64,000 bases of DNA from Gnetum montanum (Eukaryota; Streptophyta; Gnetopsida; Gnetales; Gnetaceae). The DNA lies in the NCBI GenBank assembly GCA_015680685.1, contig MNCI01003856.1, positions 309,221 through 373,220 on the forward strand, given 5' to 3'. Of the stretch, positions 9,571 to 21,603 are shown piece after piece. The notes under the pieces are model-generated. The model made no database searches. It was not told the origin of the DNA and saw only the letters and a list, made by a program, of their open reading frames with translations. Made by a program: the position numbers and the translations under genes. The first letter of the stretch is position 1; the number at the start of each line of letters is the position of its first letter.

Positions 9571-11254
9571 CTGCAAAATGTATAAATTTAAGACTAGTAA
9601 ACAGAGCCTGAGAAATTTAATATGGTATAAGAAAATGTATGAGTTATACCAATTCATAGATGATGCAGATATAAGCACTACTAAGAATAAAAAGATGTAC
9701 ATATATTTATGAAATCCAACTTACATATGACAAGGACAGAACAGATCCCAAAAAAAATTTAAAAACAAAAATAAGAAAGCATATTTGGGCAGTGTCAATT
9801 GATTAAGGAAGAGGAAATGTCTAATGATCTGGGCAATCAAGGAAGTCCAGCCAAAAGAGGAGGGCGTGGATGCTCCAATGTAAAAACCTGAGGCTGCACT
9901 GATGGCCTAGATGGTGCCAGTTGACAGAGGGGTGCATTGGACTCCAATAAGGATGGAGAAACAAACATGCAAGCCCAAACAGAGGAGGGTTTCCTAGAAC
10001 AGGTAATTAAGGGTTTCAAAGTAGGTGGCTCATTTGTTGCACATATTTTCAAATGCCCTCTCACCAGCGTAGTGGGGGGAAGGACTAAGGACAAAGCCTA
10101 GGCCGTAGATCCACACAATGCCAAGTCAAAGGAGAACTGAATGGAAAAATTCAGGGACAATTTCCAGATATCCAACATTAAGGAAGGGTAAAAGATTGCA
10201 TTACTAAACCATGTCATTCAGCGATAGGATAAAATGTATGAACAAATATTGGTTGGTATATTCTCTAGCACAGCCCCTTCCCTGGAACAAATCTAACAGT
10301 AAGCGCAAGTGCAACAGCCTAACTGTGCACCATGAATAGTCCCTCATGAATGAATGGGAGGTGTCTAGTAAACTTGCTCATGTCTAACTAACATTATTCC
10401 CTAATTTGTCACAGACCCAGAATCAACTTCAAGACACTATGGAATCATTTCATTAAATCACAGAAAGCTCTTTTTGAAATTGATAAGAAATGTTAAAGTA
10501 CACTATACATATAAGTAAATCGATCTCAAAGAAGCTTTTATGTAATGTAATGGATTAACTGAGAATATAATTTAATTATCTGATCATTTAGAGACATAAC
10601 CATATGTTCAACAGATACAACATTCAAAGTGATTCATAAGTCTCCAAAAAAACAAAGTGATACAAAAAGTATGAAATAGAATAAATATATACAAGATATC
10701 AATCCACAATTATGAGTATTCAAGATCAAGTTCGACCATAGTTAAATGAAGAAACCCAGCCAAGCCTATCCATGGAATAATACAGGATGAATGATCATTT
10801 GTACACTGATGAGGTGAAAAACACATCTGTCTAGAATGGCCAGAAAATGAAAACAAACATATTTCAAGTCAAGGTCAAATAGGGGACCAATCCACACTTC
10901 AATTGCATTGGAAAGAAGTTCATCCAACCAAAGTAGCGATGAGACAACTCTTAGACGAAGAGTAGCAGAATGCATCCAACCCATATATTTAAGAATTCCT
11001 ACATCTCGAGAATTAACATTACTAAGAAGCCATATGTCCATAAATGGATAAAACCAACCATCAAAGATATATTTAATAAAAGATTGTGCTTGTATACAGC
11101 ACTTCTGTATAATCATCTTTAAGACATACACGAGACATGATTGTCTATTATGAAATGTGACAATAATCATCCATATGAGATAAACAGATGGAACACAACA
11201 ATCTGTAAAATTAATGAATATGTTAATACTCCATATAGAGAGAATTTTGATGAA
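9571..11254 (-). other. CstF77 intron 1, 3' segment with no recognised gene
   Basis: AT-rich. The 85-residue minus frame at 9837-10094 is relatively GC-rich and Pro-rich but matches nothing I know and has no partner exon. No other feature was seen up to the copia target site at 11255. Confidence 0.5.
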
Positions 11255-11259
11255 TATAA
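11255..11259. repeat. Target-site duplication TATAA (left) of the copia element
   Basis: TATAA at 11255-11259 immediately precedes the left LTR and recurs at 16761-16765 directly after the right LTR. Five bases is the normal copia duplication length. Confidence 0.9.
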
Positions 11260-11619
11260 TGAAGAATCTAAAGAGCCCTGGATCTATGATCTAAGCTATA
11301 AGGAAAGCAATAACTTAGAACAAACACAATCTTGTGAAACTATTAAATTCTGATATATTTCTATATTACAAATGAATATGTGGTGCTACAATTACATAGG
11401 CCTTGATCTCCTAAGAATAGATTTGGAGAGATACGCATGAATGTAGGAAATCATAGGGATGATCTTTATCATCTTATTTAAAAATCTTCTTAATATGGGA
11501 CGAACTAAACATGGGATTAGATAGGAATTATATGAATAGGATCTTATCTTATTTAATATAGATTTATGGATGAGATCTATCTAATTCTTTTGTGGAACAT
11601 CTAGTCATCATATTTCACA
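11260..11619 (-). repeat. Copia 3' LTR
   Basis: 360 bp, matching 16397-16760 along its whole length with scattered substitutions and a few small indels. On the minus strand it begins TGTGAAATATG and ends GATTCTTCA. Confidence 0.95.
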
Positions 11620-11659
11620 ACCAAACACCCAAAAATGATGGTAAGAAGTTACACTCCAA

Positions 11660-12427
11660 AGAGGCCTCAGAAAGATTCAAATTTTTCACGGCTCAAAATT
11701 TTGGTAAAGATATCTACCATTTGTGCTTCAATCACACAATGTTCCATGCTAAGTATGTTGTTTTGGATCAAGCTTCTGAGATGATGATGCTTGATGTCTA
11801 TATGTTTAGAATGCCCATATGATGAACATGATTGTGCACCATCGCAATAGCACTTGTGCTATCATAGTATAAACAAATGGGAGGTTCAAGTGTATATCTC
11901 ATTTCAATGAAAATGGAGTGGATCCAAATGGCCTGAGTAGCAGTGTTTGATGCAACTATGTATTCTGCTTCTGCTATTGAGAGAGCAACTGTAGATTGCT
12001 TCTTTGTTCCCTAGGAGATAAGTGATGGACCAAAGAAAAAACAAAAACGAGAAGTTGATTTACGATCTTCAAGGATGCCTCCCCAATCTGCATCAGTGTA
12101 TCCCCATATCTTGAAATTTTTATGTTAATGAAATGTGATCCCAAAATCTGTCGTAGTTTTCAAATATCGCACAACCCGCTTCACACTTTTCCAATGTGAT
12201 TCATGCAGATCTTGCATGAATTGGAAGAGGTAATTTACAACAAATTGGATGTCTAGACAGGTATTGGAAAGATACATGAGACTACCAACAAAGGAATGAT
12301 ATAATGAAGGATTGAAAGATGGGGATGTGTCATCCTTGGTAAATTTTGTACCAAGGGAGAGTGGTGTATCTAAGGGATTACAATTAATCATGCCAAATTT
12401 CTCAATTAAGGATCGGGCAAATTTCAT
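11660..12427 (-). pseudogene. Copia RNase H domain
   Basis: The frame 12125-12427 reads MKFARSLIEKFGMINCNPLD and later SFVGSLMYLSNTCLDIQFVV, the connection between copia RT and RNase H. It continues past a stop with GGILEDRKSTSRFCFFFG, STVALSIAEAEYIVAS and SAIAMVHN-H, the standard RNase H blocks with their acidic residues. Several stops follow. In copia this domain degrades the RNA strand during cDNA synthesis. Confidence 0.85.
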
Positions 12428-12831
12428 TTAGCATATCGAAATTGATTTTGATCTTTGGATAACTTGAAAACCCAAAAAATATGACGTCTTCCCCAGATCA
12501 AACATTTCAAATTCTTTTTTAATGGCATTAAGAAAATTATTTCCTAATGCAATTGTAGATGAAAAATAGATTAAATCATCTACATATAAACAAACAAAAA
12601 TGTAATCACCATATACCTTTTTGTATATAGTTGTTTGGGATTGAAGATTAGTGAAGCCTTCTTGCATGAAAAATGCATGAATACATGCGTACCATGCACA
12701 TGGAGCTTGCTTAAGCCCGTATAATGCTTTATGGAGCTTGTAAACATGATTTCTTTTTTCTTCGTCAATAAGACCTAGTGGTTGCTCCATGTAAACTTCT
12801 TCATTAAGAAATCCATTGAGAAATGCAAAGG
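12428..12831 (-). pseudogene. Copia reverse transcriptase (C-terminal part, beside a gap)
   Basis: Open frame with FAFLNGFLNEEVYMEQPLG, HKALYGLKQAPCAWY, then FVCLYVDDLIYF and EFEMFDLGKTSYFLGFQV. The catalytic YVDD (12575-12586) is intact. The fingers part lies in or beyond the N-gap at 12832-13010. Confidence 0.92.
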
Positions 12832-13032
12832 NNNNNNNNNNNNNNNNNNNNNNNNNNNNNNNNNNNNNNNNNNNNNNNNNNNNNNNNNNNNNNNNNNNNN
12901 NNNNNNNNNNNNNNNNNNNNNNNNNNNNNNNNNNNNNNNNNNNNNNNNNNNNNNNNNNNNNNNNNNNNNNNNNNNNNNNNNNNNNNNNNNNNNNNNNNNN
13001 NNNNNNNNNNCCCCCCCCCCCCCCCCCCCCCC
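12832..13032. other. Assembly gap (179 N) ending in a run of 22 C
   Basis: N from 12832 to 13010, then 22 C at 13011-13032. The gap sits inside the copia RT. A C-run next to a gap usually marks a sequencing failure; the true length is unknown. Confidence 0.9.
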
Positions 13033-14070
13033 AAAATGGCGTAAGCAATGCAAATAATTCATTGTCCATGCCAGTGAAGAGAGCATCTGCAACAAGTTCC
13101 ACATCCTGGGTTGGCTAAGCACCTTGCTCCCTTAAGTGACTGTGGTCATGCACCACCAATTAAAATTCATATCCAACATTTGTGAGGCTAGGTGATAGGT
13201 AGCTAGCCGAGAAGAGGATGGAATCTACAATGGAGCAAAGACAGGAGACATCGTGCAGGGAGCAACTAAACCAGAAGAAAGAATAGATGAGGAACAGCTA
13301 CGAAGGCTAGCGTTGGGCCGAATAGCATCTATAGAGGTTATATTCCAATTGAGAGTAGTATTGGACGGAGATGACTCATTGGAATGATGAGCCTCCCAAT
13401 CTGGATGTTGTTGGACAGTGGAAAAATATCGTGGTAGTAAGGATGGAACACAAATTTTGTGGCGTCTTGTATGTGGAGGACCATCAGAAAGTTGTTGGTG
13501 AGAAAATATAACCACCTTTTGCGGCTAGAGCATGTTGAAATTGGGCAGGTGATAGAAAATGATTTGCTAAAAACAAAAAACGTTGAATTTGTTGCAAATG
13601 AAATGTGGTGGTAGGGTGTTGGTTTGGGGTCATTACCACAGCGGATTCCTGTGAGGAGTCGTTGCTATATCGCGTGCAATCAAGGTCGGCAACAACAAGC
13701 ATGTCTCCTCCTTCGCTACTACAGTTATTGTTGCTTACACGAAAAAGACAGTCCACCAGAGGCATGCAACACCCTAACTAGTTAACAGGGCAAAGCATAT
13801 CAATGCGTTGTTGGTTGAGTGCAGGACAGGAGTCATGAATGCAAGTGCAAATCTTGTGCCACGTGGTGGGAAAATCCACTCAAGACTGCAGCCACGACAT
13901 ATAATTCCAAAAGCGGTTCTGCTGGATGCTACGATCACTTGGCATTGCTGTGACGTTTTCTGATTGTGGCTGCCTTGTGCCACTATTGTTGAGCCTTGGT
14001 GACGGTTTTGGAAGACTGCATAATTCCATCCAACGTGTTTTTCCTTCCACATGAAATATTATTTTGCTAC
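13033..14070 (-). pseudogene. Copia integrase C-terminal/linker region, eroded
   Basis: This lies between recognisable integrase and RT. It is unusually GC-rich for the element and split among frames at 13225-13515, 13484-13765, 13774-14052 and 13880-14125, with many Ser, Pro, Thr, His and Gln codons as in the low-complexity copia integrase tail. I cannot trace one frame through it. A small insertion or extra divergence is possible. Confidence 0.45.
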
Positions 14071-15024
14071 GGTCCCACACTAAACTTACTTTTTCCTCCA
14101 CGTGGTTCAACAAAGTGTACATCACGTGAGTCGATCACCTTTTGATTTTTTTCATTGTAACATTTGTAAGCTTTTGACTTTGTGGCATAACCAAGGAAAA
14201 TACAAGGCGTTGCTTTCACATCTAATTTCTGCCAATTTTGTGCAAGGATTTGCACATAGCAAGGAGATCCAAAGACTTTTAAATGGGAAATATTGGGTGG
14301 ATAACCATACCATAATTAATATGGTGTCTGATAATGAATGGATTTTGATGGCACCCTATTCAAAACATAAATTGATGTAGCACAGGCTTCTAACCAAAAC
14401 TTATTATCCAGCCTAACATTTGAAAGAGAAACCTTGCCATTTCTACCATTGTTCTATTCTTTCTCTCAGCGATGCCATTTTGTTGGGGTGTAAATGATGT
14501 GGTAGTTTGATGAATAATCCCATTTTTTTGCAAAATTCATCAAATTTGTTTGATAAAAATTCACCACCACAATCTATCTGGATTTTCTTTATTGTATCCC
14601 CACTTTGATTTTCTACTTCCACCTTGAACTCCTTAAAAAATCCCAATGTTTGATCTTTTAATTTAAGAAAATATCCCCAAGCAAATCTTGAAAAATCATC
14701 CACTGTGATTAACATATATCGGCTTTTATCTAGGCTCAATGTTTGCATGGGACTGCTTCAATCCGTATGAACTAGATCTATTTTTTCTTGAGATCTATGC
14801 TCTTTCCTAGGAAATGGCAATCTTGTAATTTTTCCTAGTTGACATATGTCACAATCATGACTATCTAGCAAAGAAAATTTTGGCATACCTCTTAAAATTT
14901 CTCCTTTTTGCATGCAATCCATTGAGCCAAAGTTGATATGTCCTAACCGAGCATGCCATAACCATGTTGTGTCTTCAATAACAGTGAGACTATGAACATC
15001 CTTTTGCATTTGCAACTTGTACAT
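14071..15024 (-). pseudogene. Copia integrase (HHCC and catalytic core)
   Basis: 14758-15024 encodes the pre-integrase zinc module, LWHARLGHINFGSMDC and CDICQLGK (HHCC). 14443-14748 encodes the core with TVDDFSRFAWGYF (first Asp) and QIDCGGEFLSNKFDEFC (second Asp). The third block, TPQQNGIAERKN, with the Glu, is read in another frame after a frameshift near a T-run at about 14520. Later, 14067-14255 gives PCIFLGYATKSKAYKC, typical of the end of copia integrase. The catalytic residues survive but the frame is broken. Confidence 0.9.
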
Positions 15025-15201
15025 CTAATTCTTGCTTATAGGGATAATGGCAATACCTTTATCATCATCAACCTTAGAGATTTTACAAACATCTTTTTCA
15101 AATTCAACACAATACCCATTGTCACATAATTGTCACACACTTAATAAATTTTTGGAAAGATCTAAAACAAAATTGATCTGGGAAAGAACGTATTTGTTAC
15201 C

Positions 15202-15429
15202 TTAAGTTGTTGTGAAGGGAAGCGATCCAATCCCGGTAATGGTTAGCTTCTTCCCATTACCTATAGTTACATTTTCATCATATTTTTTTAAACTTGAGAA
15301 TAGTTTCTGATTCCCTGTCATGTGATTGGTACACCCACTATCAACATACCAAATATTGTTGTTGTTGCCAACATCTGGTACCTTTGTAGAGAACAAGAGT
15401 TGATCTTCCTCCTTTTCAATATAAAACAA
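15202..15429 (-). pseudogene. Copia aspartic protease
   Basis: The frame contains NIWYVDSGCTNHMTG, the copia protease active site (DSG-T-HM), followed by TIGNGKKLTITGIGS. It is about 75 residues and closes at a stop before the integrase block. This enzyme cleaves the Gag-Pol polyprotein. Confidence 0.92.
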
Positions 15430-15458
15430 TTGCTCACCTTTTCGTTGATCTTCATGTT

Positions 15459-16366
15459 CTACAATTTTTGCTTTGCCCTTCTTTTCATACTTCTTCCTTG
15501 ACCAACATTCAAGAGTATTGTGGATGTTGGTACCACAAAAATCACAATGCTTACCATCCTTTGATTGATTTGATCTTCCACAACCATGACCTCTAGATCT
15601 GCTGCAACCACATCCACATCCTCTAAATGAGGATCCACATAAGGATCCTTGACGTTGATTTTGATTTTGATTGGATGTCCTCTGAAATTGTGCTTGAAAT
15701 GCATTTGTTGTTGAATCCCCACAATCAACAATCCTTTGCTCGTATGTCCTTAAGCTTCATATGAGCTCAACCATGGTCATCTAATTGAGATCTCTTGCTT
15801 CTTCAATAGCCATGATGATGGGATCATATCGTCTGGTTACACTTCAAAGGATCTTTTCAACAACATGCCTTTCCTCAAGTGTTTCTCCACAAGATTCAAA
15901 TCCATTTTGAACTTGTTGAGATCGGCTAGTGTATTGATCAATATTTTTTGAATCTAGCATGTGCAAAAGATTTAAAATCTTTCTTTAAAACTTGTAGCTT
16001 GACAACACGAACTTTTGATGATCCCTTGTATGCAATCTCCAATGCATCCCATGCAGCTTTGCTTGTTCGATGCATAACAATTTTGGGAAAGACTATCACA
16101 TCTAACCCAAATTGAACGACGAATAATGCTTTTGCATCTTTCTTACGAAGCTCCTTGACTTCATTCTTTTGTTCTTCCTTCAAGGCTTGAAATGTTGCAT
16201 AATCAACATCTTGGAATCCATTTTCAATAAGATCCCAAAGATCTTGTGAGATCAAAAATGTCTGCATCTTAATTGCCCAATACTCATAATTCTCTCCATT
16301 GAAGACAAGAACTTGGAGGAACACGGATCTGTGATTTTGGGCCATTTTGGAGAGATCTATTGTCAA
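15459..16366 (-). pseudogene. Copia gag with CCHC zinc knuckle
   Basis: 15938-16366 begins MTIDLSKMAQNHRSVFLQ and reads FNGENYEYWAIKMQTFL, KAAWDALEIAYKGSSKVRVV and KLQVLKKDF, the UBN2-type gag of plant copia. A frameshift near 15940 moves the rest to another frame, with Arg/Gly-rich sequence and a zinc knuckle CDFCGTNIHNTLEC (15505-15546, C-x2-C-x4-H-x4-C). The capsid/nucleocapsid role is known for the family. Confidence 0.9.
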
Positions 16367-16382
16367 GAATCTAAACTAACTA

Positions 16383-16394
16383 GCTTTGATACCA
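16383..16394 (-). promoter_or_regulatory. Copia primer-binding site (initiator Met tRNA)
   Basis: Reads TGGTATCAAAGC two bases inside the 5' LTR, one change from the usual copia TGGTATCAGAGC that pairs with the 3' end of the initiator tRNA-Met. Confidence 0.92.
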
Positions 16395-16396
16395 AA

Positions 16397-16760
16397 TGAA
16401 GAATCTAAAGGGCCCTAGATCTATGATCTAAGCTATAAGGAAAGCAAGAACTTAGTTAGAACAAACACACTCTTGTGAGACTGTTAACTTCTGATATATT
16501 TCTATATTACAAATGAATATGTGCTGCTACAATTATATAGGCCTTGATCTCCCAAGAATAGATTTGGAGAGATAAGCATGAATGTAGGAAATCATGGAGA
16601 TGATCCTTATCATCTTATTTAAAGATCTTCTTAATATGAGATGAACTAAATATGGGATTAGATAGGAATTATATGAATAGGATCTCATCTTATTTTATAT
16701 AGATTTATGAATGAGATCTATCTAATTCTTTTGTGGAACATCTACTCATCATATTCCACA
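16397..16760 (-). repeat. Copia 5' LTR
   Basis: 364 bp. On the minus strand it begins TGTGGAATATGATGAG and ends GATTCTTCA. TATAA follows at 16761-16765. Confidence 0.95.
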
Positions 16761-16799
16761 TATAAGGTTGTTTTAATCATGGAATAAAAAGATCCTAGC

Positions 16800-19000
16800 A
16801 AGGATTAGTCTACATAGGGAGAACTCCAAGAAGTGATTATGACAATAGGAACAAACAAGGCATTGGGCATTGATGGCTAGAGAAATGAATTCTTTGACTC
16901 CCTAGAAAATGTTCAAAGATCCACTTCTAGATAGTTACAATAAGATCCTAAAGACTAGCCAATTCCCAAATTAGTGGAACTCTAAATCCTAGCTCCCATT
17001 CTCAAACAAGATTGAGCTCACATCCAAGTCATCATAGACCTATTAGCCTTTGTTCAATCTTTTACATATCCTATGCAACAATTCATGCAAATTGTATTTA
17101 CAACTTACTTGAATTATTCTGCAATCTTAGACTAGCTGTCTTAAGGGCAAAGAATTTGTAAATGGCAATTTGACCATGCACAAAAACCTACATTGGACCA
17201 AAAATACCACCACTAGTGATCATTTTGAAACCTGACATGGTCAAAGAGTATGAAAGCATTCATTGGAATGGGCAACTTCATGCTATGGAATTGTTGGACT
17301 TCTCTCAACAATGGACACAACAGGCAAGGCAAATTTTGTCAACTATTCAATATGGCGTTCAGCTAGGTAATTTATTATTCAATATTCTTCCTCCTTAGCC
17401 ATAAGCTTAGACAAGGGAACCCTCACTCTTCCTCCTTGTTTATCATAATCTATGAAATTATTCAACACCTATCTAAAATGAACATTAGTCCAAAATCCCC
17501 TTTCTTGGAATGGTCACTTGTAGAATATCAATAACACTATGATCAAGGTCCACTTCATTTGCTTCATGGCCTCTCAAGTCTCAAGGTGAACTGAGAAAAG
17601 TCCACTTGCTATCAAATATGCTAACCAATGGCTCACAAGCAGCACATCCAATACCTCCTTAGACAAGGATTCAAGACTTTTCGTAGACTAGTACTTAGAA
17701 ACCCCATTATCTATTGGTAGACCATCTCAAGGGCTATGGAACACCACAATTCAATACATGCAACAATATGTAACATATTGGAAGAGTCACTTATCCTCAA
17801 CGAGTAAAATTTTATGTCAAAGACTATTCTCAATGTCATCCACCTATATTGGAATGGTCACTTGTAGAATGTCAATAACACTATGATCAAGGTCCACTTC
17901 ATCTGCTTCATAGCCTCTCAAGTCTCAAAGTGAACTAAGAAAAGTCCACTTGCTACCAAATATGCTAACCCATGGCTCACAAGCAACACATTTGATACCT
18001 TCTTAGACAAGGATTTAAGACTTTCCTAGACTAGTACTTAGAAACCCTATTATCTATTAATAGACCATCTCAAGGGTTATGGAACACCACAATTCAATAC
18101 ATGCAACAATATGTAACATATTGGAAGAGTCACTTATCCTCAACGGGTAAAATTCTTGTGTCAAAGACTATTCTCAATGCCATCCACCTATATTCAAATG
18201 GTCACTTGTAGAATGTCAATAACACTATGATCAAGGTCCACTTCATCCGCTTCATAGCCTCTCAAGTCTCAAAGTGAACTAAGAAAAGTCCACTTGCTAC
18301 CAAATATGCTAACTCATGGCTCACAAGCAGCACATTTGATACCTTCTTAGATAAGGATTCAAGACTTTCCTAGACGAGTACTTAGAAACCCTATTATCTA
18401 TTAATAGACCATCTCAAGGATTATAGAACACCACAATTCAATACATGCAACAATATGTAACATATTGGAAGAGTCACTTATCCTCAATGGGTAAAATTCT
18501 TGTGTCAAAGACTATTCTTGATGCCATCCACCTATACATGTTCTTAGTCCTTTCCGCACCCAAGACAACACTCCAAGATATGGACCAAATCATTCTGGCT
18601 ATTGTTTAACAAGGGACAAAGATCCAACAACAATTCCATCTACTCAAATGGGACAAGGTGGTAAATCACACTAAATATAAGAAATGTGGACTCATCAAGC
18701 TAAAGAAATTGGCCCTTGAGTAGCAAATTCATTTAGCTCTTGACCTTTACAAGCTTCTTAACACTTTTAAATGGAGACAAGCAATTCCAACTTAACATGG
18801 TTCAATTTGGTAGCTCTCCAATAGTCAAGGATCATAGTTGTGTAAATGCTTGGTGAACACTTGGAAAATGTTCTCATAAATTGGTGTATAACATATAGAC
18901 AATGGCACTCTCCCCTTCTATAGAATTTGTTGGATGGACTAAATGGTTAACACCTATAGTATCATGTAACCACATGTCATAGGCTAGATTAAAACCCGCT
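16800..19000 (+). mobile_element. L1-type LINE fragment (reverse transcriptase), internally triplicated
   Basis: Plus-strand pieces follow LINE ORF2 order: a GTNKALGIDG-like block near 16850, then at 17400-17441 HKLRQGNPHSSSLF (cf. the conserved LRQGDPLSP), then LWNTTIQYMQQYVTYWKSHL in the 344-bp unit (cf. the L1 block in which the template is re-used as LW..-I..-M...-W), and KWDKVV after the repeats. Many stops. It is antisense to CstF77 and starts a few dozen bases beyond the copia element. Both ends are vague and no poly(A) was identified. Confidence 0.75.
17509..18536. repeat. Tandem triplication, 344 bp x 3, inside the LINE RT
   Basis: Units start at 17509, 17853 and 18197, each with AATGGTCACTTGTAGAAT; the spacing is 344 in both cases, and the last unit ends near 18536. 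Copies 2 and 3 look more alike than either is to copy 1 (for example both have TTCATAGCCTCTCAAG where copy 1 has TTCATGGCC). 344 is not a multiple of three, so the duplication destroys the frame. Confidence 0.93.
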
Positions 19001-21490
19001 AGGGCCCTAGCATTGACAACCTAGCCCAAGCTCTCAACTAAAACACATGAACTAAGGAGACGGATATTACCATAGAAGCTACAAAGGAAATGAATGAACT
19101 CAACATGTGCTAGTGTACCAAGGAGTAACTGAACATCCAAGCCTTAGATGTTAACAGGTAGTGTCCAATGCTCTACCCACATGAAGACAAGTGTATACAA
19201 AGTCAAAATATCTTTATTTATTTTTCAGTTGGTGGGCGGATGTAAACTATTTTGGCCCCAACTCACCTTTATTTTGCATAAATTTCTTTATTTTCACTAT
19301 GGGGAATGACTTCTCAAGTTCTCCATGATGACCCCAATCATTTCCTATAAATTGTAAGGCCATACATGAATGAAATGACCTATTTTGAAGGCAATAAAGT
19401 TGACATTCGATTTTCTTTGTAACTTCATGATTTCTCATATTCCTTCCTTCTCTCATTTACACATCTATCACTAGTATCAACTTCCATTCTCAATAATCAA
19501 TTCATTGTCATCAATCATCAGTGCAACCAAACTATCATGCAACCATCATATTAAAGGCATTATCAAGATTTCTACAACCCACTTTCTCATAGTCCAGAAA
19601 TTCAAACATTCCAGAATTATCACATCTAGAAGATCAAGGGTCAAAACTACATAAGTCAACAATCAAAGAAGAAATTTTTAACATTAGAGACATCACAGCA
19701 CAATTAATATCTTGATCATTCCAAGATTATGTCAAGGAAGATCTTGCAATCTTCACTAAATAATTTCTGGCATAGGCAATATGATAGGAAGTGAGCAATA
19801 TGTTGGAGAACATGCATTTTCCTTAAGGTCAGGGTCTTTTGTGGCTAATGATGCATAACTCTGTCCTAATGTGGGGACAGGTTCAGAAAACAAAGGTTTA
19901 ATGAACCAAGCAATTGTGAGTTATGTGGTACATGCAAGAAAGATAGTAATCACTTTTTTAACTAGTGCTCTTTCATTACTAAGATTAGTTAAATTAGTAA
20001 CGTGTTCAAAAAACCATCAAAATTACAGCCACCACCATCAGTGGCTGCAATCTGGACATTGATGTGATTGCATGTGTGGCAAACTCATAACACCACTATA
20101 TCTCAAGGAAGAACACGACCCTTGCCTCAAACTATTACACATATTGTCCTATGAAGCTTGGAAAGTGGTTTAGCTCAACTCAGTGCAAGATTAGCTTCTT
20201 GTTATACACCATAGATAAACTCTCCACATTACATGAGCCGAACATGGTGATATTAGGAGGAGCCTTGCACACCAAAGTCTTCTTCAATTCCAACACAATT
20301 CAACACAACTAAACATCAGATCTCAAACAATTGAGGAACCACAAAAAGGAATCTCATTTTATTTCAGTCTCTCAAGCCACAAGTATAGAGAAATCTCATT
20401 CTCCAACTCAACCCCTCAATCACACCTCTCTTCTTCCATCTCAACTCAACATGAGCCTTAATTCACAAAGGATGATTCCAAAACAGCCAAATGACATCTG
20501 TCCTTGCCTATAAATAGGCCTCTCAAACATTAATTTACGATTACTTTCATTAAGCCATCATTTTCCCCATTTTTAAAATGTCATACATGTGTATCTCCTA
20601 GGACTCACTACTAAACCATGACTCATTGCCACTTCATGGTTTATTCAAAAACACTGTTCTGGAACCCAAAAGTCCCACAAACTTACTGTGACAAGACTGT
20701 GACGCATATTCAGTCACATTAGCCTCATGGTAGATGTTAGAACTTGAAACTGATCCAACAACCCTGTGTTCTTCATAACTTGTGAATGTCCATTGCAACC
20801 TGCAGTGGAAACCTTTACTCAAAAACAATAGTTATGACTTGGCCACAACTGGCAATTGACACTATGACCTAATTAGAATTGGTAATGACATCCATAATTG
20901 ATAGAAAAATATAGCATTTTAAACCATGTGATAAAAACAACACATTCAAAGGGCTTGTCACCAAGGACTCCTATTTCAAATTAGGTATGGATAGTGTCCA
21001 CACCATAATGATATGTATAAAGCTAAACCAGCCTGCTCTTCCTCCTTTATACTTGAGAATTTGCTTGCTGCATGGCAAGGCATCAACAGGTCACTACGAG
21101 AGACATGTTTAAGGCCAATAAGCAAGCAAACTGGAGAAGAAAGCCCTAGAGAATAGCACAATAGCTATTGATGGGAAACACAATGGAAAAATGAAACCCC
21201 AACCATGGGCAACAATTACTAAGAGGAAAAATAAGGACGGTTAACCTCTGGACATCACAAGAAAAAACGCCAAACTCATGAAAACCAATACCCTATTTGA
21301 CTCCCAAAACATCTCCAACCATGATACCCATAACAATTCTAACCATTTGCAATAAGAAGAACACATTGTGAACAATTTGGGCACATCATTTTAACAAGCT
21401 CTAAAGATTAGAAGCATGCTATAGCCCAAACCGTATGACATGTCATAGACAATCAACCTAGAAGTCAAGGATCCCAACACCACCACCTCC

Positions 21491-21603
21491 AATTAGAACT
21501 TTATAACTCAGCATTGCCCACTAGAATTGAACCAATGACCTAGGGCTTTCAAATCAAGAGTCTTACCACTATGCAAACACCTCATTATTAACTCCAAGCA
21601 TGA
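21491..21603 (-). repeat. tRNA-like short repeat (SINE-like)
   Basis: The minus strand reads ATAGTGGTAAGACTCTTG (A-box-like), then GGTTCAATTCTAGTGGG (B-box-like), then a body ending in AGTTATAAAGTTCTAATTGG. The body is shared with copies at 27700-28500. Confidence 0.5.

Larger units (their letters stand above)
11260..16760 (-). mobile_element. Ty1/copia LTR retrotransposon, full-length but dead
   Basis: A complete element on the minus strand inside CstF77 intron 1. Order in its own direction: LTR (16760-16397), PBS (16394-16383), gag, zinc knuckle, protease, GAG-pre-integrase, integrase, RT, RNase H, LTR (11619-11260). Integrase before RT defines copia. Both LTRs run TG to CA and TATAA flanks both ends, so it is an intact insertion with no rearrangement at the ends. 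Frameshifts and stops break the polyprotein, a 179-base assembly gap removes part of RT, and about 1 kb between integrase and RT (about 13100-14070) is badly eroded. It has the same orientation as the host gene. Confidence 0.95.

Noticed and set aside
9837-10094. 85-codon Pro-rich minus ORF
   Set aside because: No family resemblance and no splice partners. It lies in intron 1 between well-supported exons.
12775-13122. Several ORFs spanning the N-gap
   Set aside because: They are open only because N is not translated to a stop.
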